In this document: in pieces, positions 1 through 4,937 of the stretch | Numbering within the stretch: the first letter of the stretch is position 1 | How the letters are laid out: each line of letters opens with the position of its first letter | Assembly (NCBI GenBank): GCA_913043885.1 | Contig: CAJWOB010000179.1 | Coordinates: 1-5,960, forward strand | Length of the DNA stretch: 5,960 nucleotides | Origin: an uncultured Spirochaetaceae bacterium | Lineage (GTDB): Bacteria > Spirochaetota > Spirochaetia > SZUA-6 > Bin103 | Direction of reading: 5' to 3' | The notes under the pieces: generated by a model | Seen by the model: the letters and a program-made list of their open reading frames with translations, nothing else | What the model was told of the DNA's origin: nothing | Databases searched by the model: none | Translations under genes and position numbers: made by a program

Positions 1-151
1 GATCCAGGGGAGCCGGAGGAGAAGGAGGCGGAGGCGGAGGAAGATCAAGCAGTGCAGCCGCGGCCGCGGCATCGCCTTGGCGGACAAGATCAGCGACCTC
101 GGCCAGCGGCGAGGCGCTGGATGGATCATTCGTTTCGGTGCTGTCGGACAT
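1..151 (-). CDS. Partial hypothetical protein, N-terminal ~50 residues, runs off the left edge
   Basis: The reading frame opens with ATG at 151 and continues open to base 1, so only about 50 residues are visible. The start is well supported: GGGAGGG lies at 156-162, four bases before the ATG, and an in-frame TGA lies shortly upstream with no other start between. The protein begins MSDSTETNDPSSASPLAEVA, then has a short helical stretch rich in Ala (VRQGDAAAAAALLDL) and a proline run (six prolines, then SPPAP). An acidic Ser/Thr-rich start followed by an Ala helix and a Pro linker suggests a cytoplasmic N-terminus leading to a later domain that is outside the window. The Arg-Gln-Gly-Asp-Ala pattern is reminiscent of TPR-like helices, but this is too short to call. 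The preceding frame ends at 181, 29 bases upstream, so the two may be co-transcribed. Function unknown. Confidence 0.6.
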   Translation of the reverse strand, partial: MSDSTETNDPSSASPLAEVADLVRQGDAAAAAALLDLPPPPPPSPPAPLD

Positions 152-162
152 ACGTCCCTCCC
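152..162 (-). promoter_or_regulatory. Strong Shine-Dalgarno site for the left-edge gene
   Basis: On the minus strand GGGAGGG (156-162) is followed by ACGT and then the ATG at 151. It fixes the start of a gene that is otherwise only visible as a fragment. Confidence 0.55.
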
Positions 163-180
163 ATTCCCTGAGTGTTCAGA

Positions 181-357
181 TCATGGTACAGGAGCTGCGA
201 GGGTGACAAGATCCACGTCCAGTCCTCCCGCTGAGGGCCGAATGGACACGATTCGGACATGCCGTCTGTCAATCAGGTCGAGCAGGGCCGAGGTTGGCGA
301 TCCAACCAGCGGCAGGTCAGCGAGTTCACTGGCCAGAATTTCACCAACATGGCATGG
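181..357 (-). pseudogene. Out-of-frame C-terminal tail of the secreted protein
   Basis: In the frame ending with TGA at 181-183 there is a well-behaved sequence of about 55 residues: VGEILASELADLPLVG, then SPTSALLDLIDRR, then VRIVSIRPSAGGLDVDL, ending TLAAPVP. It has no ATG or plausible GTG start of its own that would leave more than a scrap. A perfect 5-bp tandem repeat (CATGG twice, 348-357 on the plus strand) lies exactly where the coding frame changes. Removing one copy joins the 273-854 frame to this one (…SAVANAHVGEIL…). The restored protein would be 223 residues and would end 29 bases before the next start codon, a normal operon spacing. GC at third positions in this tail looks lower than in the neighbouring genes, so a separate origin of the tail cannot be excluded. 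Confidence 0.45.
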
Positions 358-854
358 GCATTTGCCACAGCGGAGCAGTCGGATGTGCCTCCGTTGCCGA
401 CCGGGCTCCAGCTGGTGCCGTCGCACACCTGCAGACCACCGCGGTACCGAATCGTTCCTTCGGCCGACGGCGTACAGGGGCTCTCCACCCCGTTGTCGGA
501 CACGTTCACCGGACCGGTCAATGCCGTGACCACCGAGGTGAAGGGCGTGCGCGGCGTCAGCTCGGCGCTGGTATCCACGGTGATTCCGAGGCTGTACGCC
601 GTGTTGGCGAAGTCGAGGTCGTGCAGAGACGATGGGCCGTCGCCCAGCACCGTCGCGTAGTAGCCGTCGGCGAAGTCGACGGTGTCGGTCTCGCTCCAGA
701 CGGACTGCGTACCTGCATAGATGGTGAAGGTGACGCTGTGCTGGCCGTCGAAGCCGGCGCCGCCGACGTCGACCAGGCGGCCCTGATGCACCAGCGTGTC
801 TCCTCCGGCCATGGCGGTCACTGGAATCAAGCATGCGAGCAGAGTGCGAATCAT
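273..854 (-). CDS. Small secreted protein, probably frameshifted near its C-terminus
   Basis: This frame encodes 193 residues. I chose ATG 854 over the longer frame start at 884 because GGGAGA (859-864) sits just upstream and because a clean short signal peptide follows directly: a basic start (MIRTLL), a hydrophobic core, and an Ala-x-Ala site (TAMA, about residue 16). The mature part starts GGDTLVHQGRLVDVGG and contains FADGYYATVLGD and ELTPRTPFTSV. I recall this pattern (HQGRL...DG...YY...LG...LTPR) from short domains in secreted, tail-fibre-like or lipoprotein-like proteins of Myxococcota-type genomes. A second segment (about 125-155) has Cys127 and Cys144 in GTIRYRGGLQVCDGTSWSPV, again a familiar extracellular module. 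After about residue 167 this frame becomes unconvincing (Trp-, Arg- and Cys-rich) and stops at 273. A protein-like tail continues in another frame to 181. The gene is separated from the SDR upstream by about 185 bases. Biochemical role unknown; location probably periplasmic or extracellular. Confidence 0.65.
   Translation of the reverse strand: MIRTLLACLIPVTAMAGGDTLVHQGRLVDVGGAGFDGQHSVTFTIYAGTQSVWSETDTVDFADGYYATVLGDGPSSLHDLDFANTAYSLGITVDTSAELTPRTPFTSVVTALTGPVNVSDNGVESPCTPSAEGTIRYRGGLQVCDGTSWSPVGNGGTSDCSAVANAHAMLVKFWPVNSLTCRWLDRQPRPCST
348..357. repeat. Tandem 5-bp repeat (CATGG x2) at a frame change
   Basis: CATGGCATGG is a perfect two-copy tandem. A loss of 5 bases changes frame by exactly the amount needed to connect the secreted-protein frame with the tail frame that ends at 181. 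It could be slippage, a real frameshift mutation, or a sequencing or assembly error. Confidence 0.5.
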
Positions 855-1039
855 TGGTTCTCCCGAGCCCGTACGATACAGCAACGGTCGAGGCTACCTC
901 CGGAAACGTGGGCAGCAACCGCGTCACTGCGGTGCCGTTGGGAGGGCGTTCGCCCAATGGGAGCCGGGGCTGTGAGGGGCGAGAGTCTCCTTCGCTTCCA
1001 ACGGCGTGGTCGAGACCTGGGAGGCTCGAAGCCTACGCC
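855..1039. other. Intergenic gap between the SDR gene and the secreted-protein gene
   Basis: No gene is convincing here. Near the SDR stop there is a small inverted repeat, AGGCT (1022-1026) / AGCCT (1030-1034), without a following T-run, so at best a weak terminator stem. A second short stem, GGGC/GCCC around 944-955, lies closer to the secreted-protein gene. I see no persuasive -35/-10 pair, although a promoter for the downstream gene would be expected in this gap. Confidence 0.4.
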
Positions 1040-1822
1040 TCAGTACTGCGCCGACTGCCCGCCATCGATGGGGAGGACCGCGCCATTGATGAAGGTCGCG
1101 TCATCCGAGAGCAGGAAGGTCACGACGGACGCGACCTCTTCGGGCTTGCCGGCCCGACGCATCGGGTTGACGGAGAGGAACTCCTCGGCCGCTTCCTCGG
1201 GGTTGTCCGGGTCGATCTGTTCGAACGAGGACTCGACCATCGGGGTCCAGATGACACCCGGTGCGATGGCGTTGATGCGCACGTTGTACTTGCCGTACTC
1301 GACCGCAGAGTTCCGGGTGAGCCCGACGACTCCGTGCTTGGCAGCCGCGTACCCGGACTGGTTGCCGACGCCGCGGATACCGCCCACGGACGCCGTGTTG
1401 ACGATGGAGCCAGTGCCGGCTTCGTGCATGGCCGCGAGCACGTAGCGCTGGCCGAAGAACACGCCGTCGAGGTTGACTCCGATGACCCGATGGAACTCGT
1501 CGATCCCGTAGTCTTCGGTCTCGTTCTGCTTGCCCTCGATGCCGGCGTTGTTGAAGAACCCGTCGATGCGTCCGTACTCGGCCAGGGTGCCGTCGACGTA
1601 CTTCTTCACCTCATCCACCTTCGAGACGTCGGCGGTGTAGGTGACCACGGTCGCGTCGGGCACACGCTCGCTGATCTCGTGCACCGTGTCGTCCAGACCG
1701 TCGTCCGAGATGTCGACGAGGGCCAGGGAGGCACCCTCCTCGGCGGCTCGGATTGCCGTGGCGCGTCCCAGCCCCGAGCCGGCACCGGTGATGAGGATGA
1801 TCTTGTTGTCGAGGCGTGACAT
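1040..1822 (-). CDS. Short-chain dehydrogenase/reductase, levodione reductase-like
   Basis: A complete 260-residue classical SDR: an NAD(P)-dependent alcohol/ketone oxidoreductase, soluble and probably tetrameric as is usual in the family. The start at 1822 is set by AGGGAGAA (about 1826-1833) and the standard SDR opening. The frame is open upstream to 1909, but that extension is not SDR-like. Visible motifs in order: cofactor-binding TGAGSGLG (12-19); Asp37 after the second strand, favouring NAD over NADP; the AD motif of the TADVS stretch (64-65); NNAG (91-94); structural Asn117; catalytic Ser145, Tyr158 and Lys162 (YAAAK); APG plus WTP (188-194); and a C-terminal PIDGGQSAQY. From memory the body is strikingly close to levodione reductase of the actinobacterium Corynebacterium aquaticum/Leifsonia, including NTASVGGIRG and GNQSGYAAAKHGVVGLTRNS. 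That enzyme reduces cyclic diketones, so a cyclic ketone/alcohol substrate is a reasonable guess, not shown. It stands alone with its own operator-like palindrome, so it may be induced by its substrate. Confidence 0.93.
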   Translation of the reverse strand: MSRLDNKIILITGAGSGLGRATAIRAAEEGASLALVDISDDGLDDTVHEISERVPDATVVTYTADVSKVDEVKKYVDGTLAEYGRIDGFFNNAGIEGKQNETEDYGIDEFHRVIGVNLDGVFFGQRYVLAAMHEAGTGSIVNTASVGGIRGVGNQSGYAAAKHGVVGLTRNSAVEYGKYNVRINAIAPGVIWTPMVESSFEQIDPDNPEEAAEEFLSVNPMRRAGKPEEVASVVTFLLSDDATFINGAVLPIDGGQSAQY

Positions 1823-1845
1823 GGGTTCTCCCTGCGTAGTGGTCG

Positions 1846-1867
1846 CTATCCGACACCTGTCGGATAG
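1846..1867. promoter_or_regulatory. Palindromic operator upstream of the SDR gene
   Basis: Two perfect 10-bp arms, CTATCCGACA (1846-1855) and TGTCGGATAG (1858-1867), are separated by CC. The centre lies about 35 bases before the SDR start codon, between the likely promoter and the ribosome site. Length and symmetry match operators bound by dimeric TetR-family repressors, which commonly control catabolic SDR genes. No regulator gene is in the window. As RNA it could also fold, but a 2-base loop is too tight for the full stem, so DNA recognition is the likelier role. Confidence 0.7.
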
Positions 1868-1884
1868 TGCTCCTGCCCTATCTC

Positions 1885-1899
1885 CTGCGGAAAACGCAG
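1885..1899 (-). terminator. Weak hairpin after the beta-helix gene
   Basis: CTGCG (1885-1889) and CGCAG (1895-1899) flank a 5-base loop that reads TTTTC on the minus strand, 23 bases past the stop at 1922. The stem is short and there is no T-run after it, so it is a poor intrinsic terminator; it may simply mark the gene end. Confidence 0.25.
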
Positions 1900-1921
1900 C
1901 CCGTCCCATCTCGTCATGGAT

Positions 1922-3247
1922 TCAGGGGCAGGTGGGGTCGACGTAGCCGCGGTCGAGACGCCCGCTGACCGGGTTGTCGGTGTCACAGACGCGGACGTTC
2001 GCGGGCACGGTCGCTTGGGTGGCGAGCGCCACACCGCCCTCGATCACGGCGTCTCGCCCGATGCGCACGCCCGACCCCACGGTCACGGTGGCACCGAGGA
2101 ATGTCTGCTTGCGCAGGCGGACGGTGTCTTGCATCGCCGCGCCTTCTACGACGGACTCCGGCCCGATGACGACGCTGCCGGTGCAGGTGAACCCGTTGGC
2201 CGGGTCATCCGCGATGACAGCAGACCGCGCGACCACCAGAGGTCCGGGGCAGTCGATCTGACCGGCAGGGGTGCCCGGAGCGCCGATGATGACGAGGCTG
2301 CCGATGGTGGCGTTCGGCAGGTCCAGGTTGTTGCCGAGCTCTGCCGCATACCCGATGCTGCCGCCGATGCGGTTGTCGTCTCCGATGACCACGGCGCGGC
2401 TCGTTACGGTCTCCGCGAGCAGCGCGTTGCGCGACCCGACCATCGAGCGACGGCCGATGATCGAGCCGGGACCGAGGTCGTTGTCGTCACCGATGCGGGC
2501 GCGCACGCCGAGCAGGGAACCGTCACGCAGGATGTTGCCCGAGCCCATCGCGGCGCCAGCGAGGACCTGCACATCGTCCCCGACCTGAGTGCCGGCAGGG
2601 ATGGTCACGGACGCATCGATGTACACGACGGTGCCGCGGCAGCCGTCGTCTTCGCCGTCGCCGTCCCAGTCGAAGGGGGTTCCCACGACGCAGTCCGGGG
2701 TGACGTCGCACACGTCGAACACGCCGCCCTCAGACACGTACAGGCGGCCGCGGTCGGCGCTGACACCCTCGACGCGGGCGGCGCGGCCCCGTCCGACGAG
2801 CAGGCGGCTGCCGTCGGCGCTCAGGCCGCGACCCAGACCTGAGTCGATGGTATCGGTCAGGGTGTCGCGAAGGACGTACTGGCCCTGGTCGAACTCGTAG
2901 ATGCCGACGGAGCGGGCGGTGGCGGAGCCGACGTACAGGCGCTCGTGCTCCGTCTCCAGGGTGAATCCGTGCAGGTCGTTGGCCGAGCCTGCGGGCGTGA
3001 TGGTCTGGGCGAGGGAGAAGGATTCGCTCCCAGCCTGCCGCTGGAAGACGAAGGCGCCGCCACGCTGGCCGTTCAGGTAGATGTCGCCGACAATGAGGCG
3101 GTCCCCGTCGAACTTCACGCAGTTCGAGCACCGCGCATACTGGCTCGAGCCCGCGGCGGGGCGCGGAATGGTGGCGACCGGATTGCTTCCCCACACGCCG
3201 CCCTCCCGCTTGTAGACGAGCACGTCGAAGGACGTACGTCGGGCGAA
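1922..3247 (-). pseudogene. N-terminally truncated beta-propeller / left-handed beta-helix surface protein
   Basis: This is the C-terminal ~441 residues of a protein whose beginning is absent. The first part repeats a strand pattern: FDVLVYKREGGVW (225-237), DGDRLIVGD (265-273) with GGAFVFQR (281-288), ERLYVGSA (320-327) with VGIYEFDQGQYVLRDTL, and GSRLLVGRG (364-372). It reads like blades of an FG-GAP/integrin-type or WD-like propeller. Residues 411-419, DWDGDGEDD, resemble a thrombospondin-type-3 or EF-hand-like calcium loop, flanked by Cys399, Cys404 and Cys421. From about 424 to 635 there are hexapeptide-type turns ([IV]-G-x4), for example VGDDVQVLAG, IGDDNDLGPGSIIG, VVIGDDNRIGGS and VTVGSGVRIGRDAVIEGG, forming a left-handed parallel beta-helix. 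In enzymes such helices are acyltransferases, but I see no catalytic His in the usual setting, so a structural or surface role is more likely. It ends YVDPTCP. Extracellular location is inferred from the Cys pairs and Asp loop; the signal peptide is lost. Confidence 0.7.
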
Positions 3248-3901
3248 CGCGATGTAGTCGCCCGCGATGATGAGGTCTTTGCCGGTATCGTCGCGTCCGC
3301 GCACGATCAGGTGCGTGTGCGGGTTGTCGGTGTTCCAGTGATCGACCGCCACCCAATCCAGCCGCGTGCCCAGGTCGGCTTCCATGCGGTCCACCAGATG
3401 CCGGGTGTAGGTGCGAAGGTCGTCCAGTTCGGCGCCGTCCTCGGGCGAGACGATGAAGCGGAAATGGTGCCGGTCGTCGGCGGCCCGCTCCTTGAAGGCG
3501 TCAAGGTCGGCTTCGTCGGTCTGCGGCCCGTAGGCCCGGCCCGGTTCGCCGTCGCGGCCCGCGCCGTCGCGCTCGATGTAGCGCAGGTGCTTGGCGAGCG
3601 ATTGCGGGCTGGCACGCTGGTGATTGACCAGCAGCGTCTTGATGGTCACGCGCCGCGACATGGGCGTCAGCTTCGCGCCCGCGAAACGCGCCGCCGTGTG
3701 GCCGCGCCCCAGGCGTGAACCAGGCCGCTGGCCGGCGCGTGCGCCGCCGCCGGCTGCGGAATGACGCATCGAGGACTTGCCGCCGCTGGCCTTGCCCGCC
3801 TGCTTGAGCACCTTGGAAACGAAGCTCTGGCCCTGGCCCTTGCCCCGGTTCTTCGGGGCTCTGGGGCGCACGCGGAAATCGTCGTCGCGGCGGTCGGTCA
3901 T
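1922..3901 (-). CDS. Chimeric ORF: relaxase N-terminus joined to beta-propeller/beta-helix protein
   Basis: One uninterrupted frame of 659 residues starts at ATG 3901, with GAGGAG at 3909-3914. Residues 1-~218 are the beginning of a conjugative relaxase. Residues ~219-659 are the C-terminal part of an unrelated, exported-looking repeat protein: propeller-like strands about 219-395, an Asp-rich loop 411-419 (DWDGDGEDD), and hexapeptide beta-helix about 424-635. The change occurs at AGDYIA, where the relaxase family (as I recall it) continues HG(M), while this protein continues FARRTSF. The first half has no export signal and belongs in the cytoplasm at oriT; the second half resembles surface or periplasmic proteins. 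A working fusion is therefore hard to rationalise. The frame stays open across the join, which chance alone would allow one time in three. It is most simply a chimera, artificial or by illegitimate recombination. The two halves are described separately. Confidence 0.8.
   Translation of the reverse strand: MTDRRDDDFRVRPRAPKNRGKGQGQSFVSKVLKQAGKASGGKSSMRHSAAGGGARAGQRPGSRLGRGHTAARFAGAKLTPMSRRVTIKTLLVNHQRASPQSLAKHLRYIERDGAGRDGEPGRAYGPQTDEADLDAFKERAADDRHHFRFIVSPEDGAELDDLRTYTRHLVDRMEADLGTRLDWVAVDHWNTDNPHTHLIVRGRDDTGKDLIIAGDYIAFARRTSFDVLVYKREGGVWGSNPVATIPRPAAGSSQYARCSNCVKFDGDRLIVGDIYLNGQRGGAFVFQRQAGSESFSLAQTITPAGSANDLHGFTLETEHERLYVGSATARSVGIYEFDQGQYVLRDTLTDTIDSGLGRGLSADGSRLLVGRGRAARVEGVSADRGRLYVSEGGVFDVCDVTPDCVVGTPFDWDGDGEDDGCRGTVVYIDASVTIPAGTQVGDDVQVLAGAAMGSGNILRDGSLLGVRARIGDDNDLGPGSIIGRRSMVGSRNALLAETVTSRAVVIGDDNRIGGSIGYAAELGNNLDLPNATIGSLVIIGAPGTPAGQIDCPGPLVVARSAVIADDPANGFTCTGSVVIGPESVVEGAAMQDTVRLRKQTFLGATVTVGSGVRIGRDAVIEGGVALATQATVPANVRVCDTDNPVSGRLDRGYVDPTCP
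3236..3275. other. Join between transfer-module DNA and unrelated DNA
   Basis: On the minus strand the relaxase codons for AGDYIA (about 3265-3248) are followed directly by FARR (3247-3236). The sequence AGDYIAFARR…FDVLVYKREGG also fits the first strand of a propeller blade. Both parents may therefore have carried a short similar stretch here, and the crossover point could lie anywhere within about 20 bases. Confidence 0.6.
3248..3901 (-). pseudogene. Truncated VirD2-like (DUF3363-family) conjugative relaxase, N-terminal part
   Basis: The start MTDRRDDDFRVRPRAPKNRG, a Lys/Gly-rich leader and GHTAARFAGAKLTPMSRRV are typical of the relaxase that follows traF in Tn4371-like elements. These proteins nick oriT, stay covalently bound to the 5' end and pilot the strand into the type IV secretion channel. 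Visible core elements: HLRYIERDG (105-113), whose Tyr108 is a candidate nucleophile; HHFRFIVSPEDG (145-156); LDWVAVDHWNTDNPHTHLIV (181-200), the His-rich metal-binding motif with His188, His195 and His197; and IIAGDYIA (211-218). The family is usually about 600-670 residues, so roughly two thirds, including the DUF3363 C-terminal region, is missing. Even if the catalytic motifs are intact, efficient transfer would be unlikely from this copy. The start overlaps the previous ORF by ATGA. Confidence 0.8.
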
Positions 3902-4341
3902 GGCTGCGCTCCTCGCAAGCTACGGCGTGTCCTGTCGTGCAAAGCACGCGGACATGCCTGCATTGGCGCGACCCTCGCGCCCCAAGCGGCACGGCGGCAA
4001 AGCCGCTGCGTGCCGCACCACCCCCACGTGCAGACTGGCTTTCGACGCGGCCCGGTGCCGCGTCCTTTTGTCTTGCCTTCCGCCTTTGCCCCTCGCTGGC
4101 GCTCCGGGCAGCGGCGGCCCGGCGGCGCTGCTGCGTAAGCAGCCAGCGCACCGGCGAACGCGGACACGGCCGCAGGCCGGGCGCGTTCGAGGCAAGACGC
4201 CTGCACATGGGAAGGCAGCGCGAAGTGCAGCGCGGATGCGCTCGCACTGCACGCGCGACGACACGCGGAAAGCCACTGGATCGGCATGCCCGATGGCACG
4301 ACAAGATGCACGGCAACGTACAGCGAGTCGGCGGCCATCAT
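3898..4341 (-). CDS. Hypothetical basic protein between traF and the relaxase
   Basis: A 147-residue ORF that starts at ATG 4341 and ends with a TGA overlapping the relaxase ATG. Three signals argue that it is translated. GGAGG (4349-4353) lies seven bases before the start, the start overlaps the traF stop by ATGA, and the end overlaps the next start by ATGA. Against it, the sequence is unlike a folded globular protein. It begins MMAADSLYVAVHLVVPSGMP, has an Ala-rich middle, and then a long Arg/Gly/Lys tail (KAEGKTKGRGTGPRR) with scattered Cys and Trp (CTWGWCG). I do not recognise a domain. The same DNA contains nine inverted repeats, so much of the amino-acid sequence may be dictated by nucleic-acid structure. 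It could be a small basic DNA-binding accessory protein, a coupling ORF that only carries ribosomes to the relaxase start, or no gene at all. Confidence 0.42.
   Translation of the reverse strand: MMAADSLYVAVHLVVPSGMPIQWLSACRRACSASASALHFALPSHVQASCLERARPAAVSAFAGALAAYAAAPPGRRCPERQRGAKAEGKTKGRGTGPRRKPVCTWGWCGTQRLCRRAAWGARVAPMQACPRALHDRTRRSLRGAQP
3909..3914 (-). promoter_or_regulatory. Shine-Dalgarno site of the relaxase
   Basis: GAGGAG on the minus strand, seven bases before ATG 3901. It supports this start over the internal Met at relaxase residue 45 or 81. Confidence 0.6.
3925..4295. repeat. Cluster of nine inverted repeats upstream of the relaxase
   Basis: Inverted repeats follow one another almost without gaps. 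H1: TGTCC 3928-3932/GGACA 3950-3954 around CGTGC/GCACG with loop AAA. H2: GGCGCG 3965-3970/CGCGCC 3976-3981. H3: GCGGCACG 3986-3993/CGTGCCGC 4009-4016 around GCGGC/GCCGC with loop AAA. H4: GACGCGGC 4044-4051/GCCGCGTC 4057-4064. H5: CCGGGC 4104-4109/GCCCGG 4117-4122. H6: GCTGCT 4127-4132/AGCAGC 4138-4143. H7: CGAACGCG 4155-4162/CGCGTTCG 4182-4189 around CGGCC/GGCCG. H8: AGTGC 4224-4228/GCACT 4244-4248 around AGCGC/GCGCT. H9: ATCGG 4280-4284/CCGAT 4290-4294. High GC makes short stems common, but 8+5 and 10-bp stems in series are more than expected. Possible roles: origin of transfer, structured RNA, or control of relaxase translation. Confidence 0.65.
4044..4071 (+). terminator. Intrinsic terminator-like hairpin facing against the operon
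   Basis: A perfect 8-bp GC-rich stem (4044-4051 with 4057-4064, loop CCGGT) is followed on the plus strand by CTTTTGT. This would stop plus-strand transcription; on the minus strand the stem is preceded by the A-run and lacks a T-tail, so it should not stop the operon. No plus-strand gene is visible upstream, so it could end an antisense transcript or simply be one stem of the structured cluster. Confidence 0.4.
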
Positions 4342-4937
4342 GGGCGAGCCTCCAGCCAGACCGGATGCGCGACGCCGATCACGGCGGATGCGCTGACCGG
4401 CCCGAAATAGCGGCTGTCGAACGACGCTGGATTGGTCACGCTCAACAGGAACAGCTCGCCCGATTCGAGGCGGCGGCAAAGCTGCAAGGATGGCAGCGGC
4501 CGGCCCAGCCGGTCGGCAGGCAGCGCGGCGGCCGCAGGCACGCCGTCGATGCGTACCTGCCCGGCGACGATGCAAACGTGTTGCGGCGCGACCGCGCCCA
4601 CACGTTTGAGCAGCGGAACGCGGGTCGGCAGGTAGCCGCGCTGCGCAGCCAGCATGGCGGCCCTGTCGGGCAGCGGCACCAGCACGATGCTGTCCACGGA
4701 CAACGGACGTGGCAGCGAGGCGGTGCGCGGGTCGAACGGTTCGATGCGATACCAGCCGACCGCCACGCTGTCGGACGGGTTGTAGGTCAGACGCGGCAGC
4801 GGCGACACGAAAGCCGCCCAGGCCAGCGCAGCGAGGCCGACGGCAGCGAAGCCCGCCAGCACGATGCGAACGCGCAGGCGCGAGCGAGGTTGCGGCGCGA
4901 CTTCGTGCGTGCATGGGGTGTTGGATTGGGTCGTCAT
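4338..4937 (-). CDS. traF: TraF-type S26 family peptidase of the conjugation system
   Basis: A complete 199-residue protein of the TraF/LepB clan. In RP4, TraF is the periplasm-facing protease that cyclises the TrbC pilin during assembly of the mating pilus; the same role is inferred here. Residues 22-45 (VRIVLAGFAAVGLAALAWAA) form the single N-terminal membrane anchor. The catalytic Ser sits in NPSDSVAVGWYRI (53-65), most likely Ser57, which fits the family pattern S-x-x-x-G-x-Y/W. The general base is Lys111 in PLLKRVGA. The C-terminal NPASFDSRYFGPVSASAVIG is the conserved box seen in S26 peptidases (SxDSRYxGP). The size is normal. ATG 4937 overlaps the DUF2840 stop by ATGA, with GGAAAGG just upstream; its own stop overlaps the next ORF. 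No truncation is seen. Confidence in the family is high; the symbol follows usage in Tn4371-like elements. Confidence 0.92.
   Translation of the reverse strand: MTTQSNTPCTHEVAPQPRSRLRVRIVLAGFAAVGLAALAWAAFVSPLPRLTYNPSDSVAVGWYRIEPFDPRTASLPRPLSVDSIVLVPLPDRAAMLAAQRGYLPTRVPLLKRVGAVAPQHVCIVAGQVRIDGVPAAAALPADRLGRPLPSLQLCRRLESGELFLLSVTNPASFDSRYFGPVSASAVIGVAHPVWLEARP

Noticed and set aside
1823..1909. A 29-residue N-terminal extension of the SDR
   Set aside because: The sequence is not SDR-like, crosses the palindromic operator, and the ATG at 1822 has a good ribosome site and a typical SDR start.
833..2842. Long plus-strand ORFs opposite the SDR and beta-helix genes (328 and 308 codons)
   Set aside because: They mirror genes with clear motifs on the minus strand. 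Their products are Asp/Val/Gly/His-rich without domains, as expected for antisense frames in GC-rich DNA.
3925..4295. CRISPR array or integron attC sites as an explanation for the hairpin cluster
   Set aside because: The stems differ in sequence and spacing, no direct repeat recurs, and no attC-type core sites or cas/integrase genes are present.
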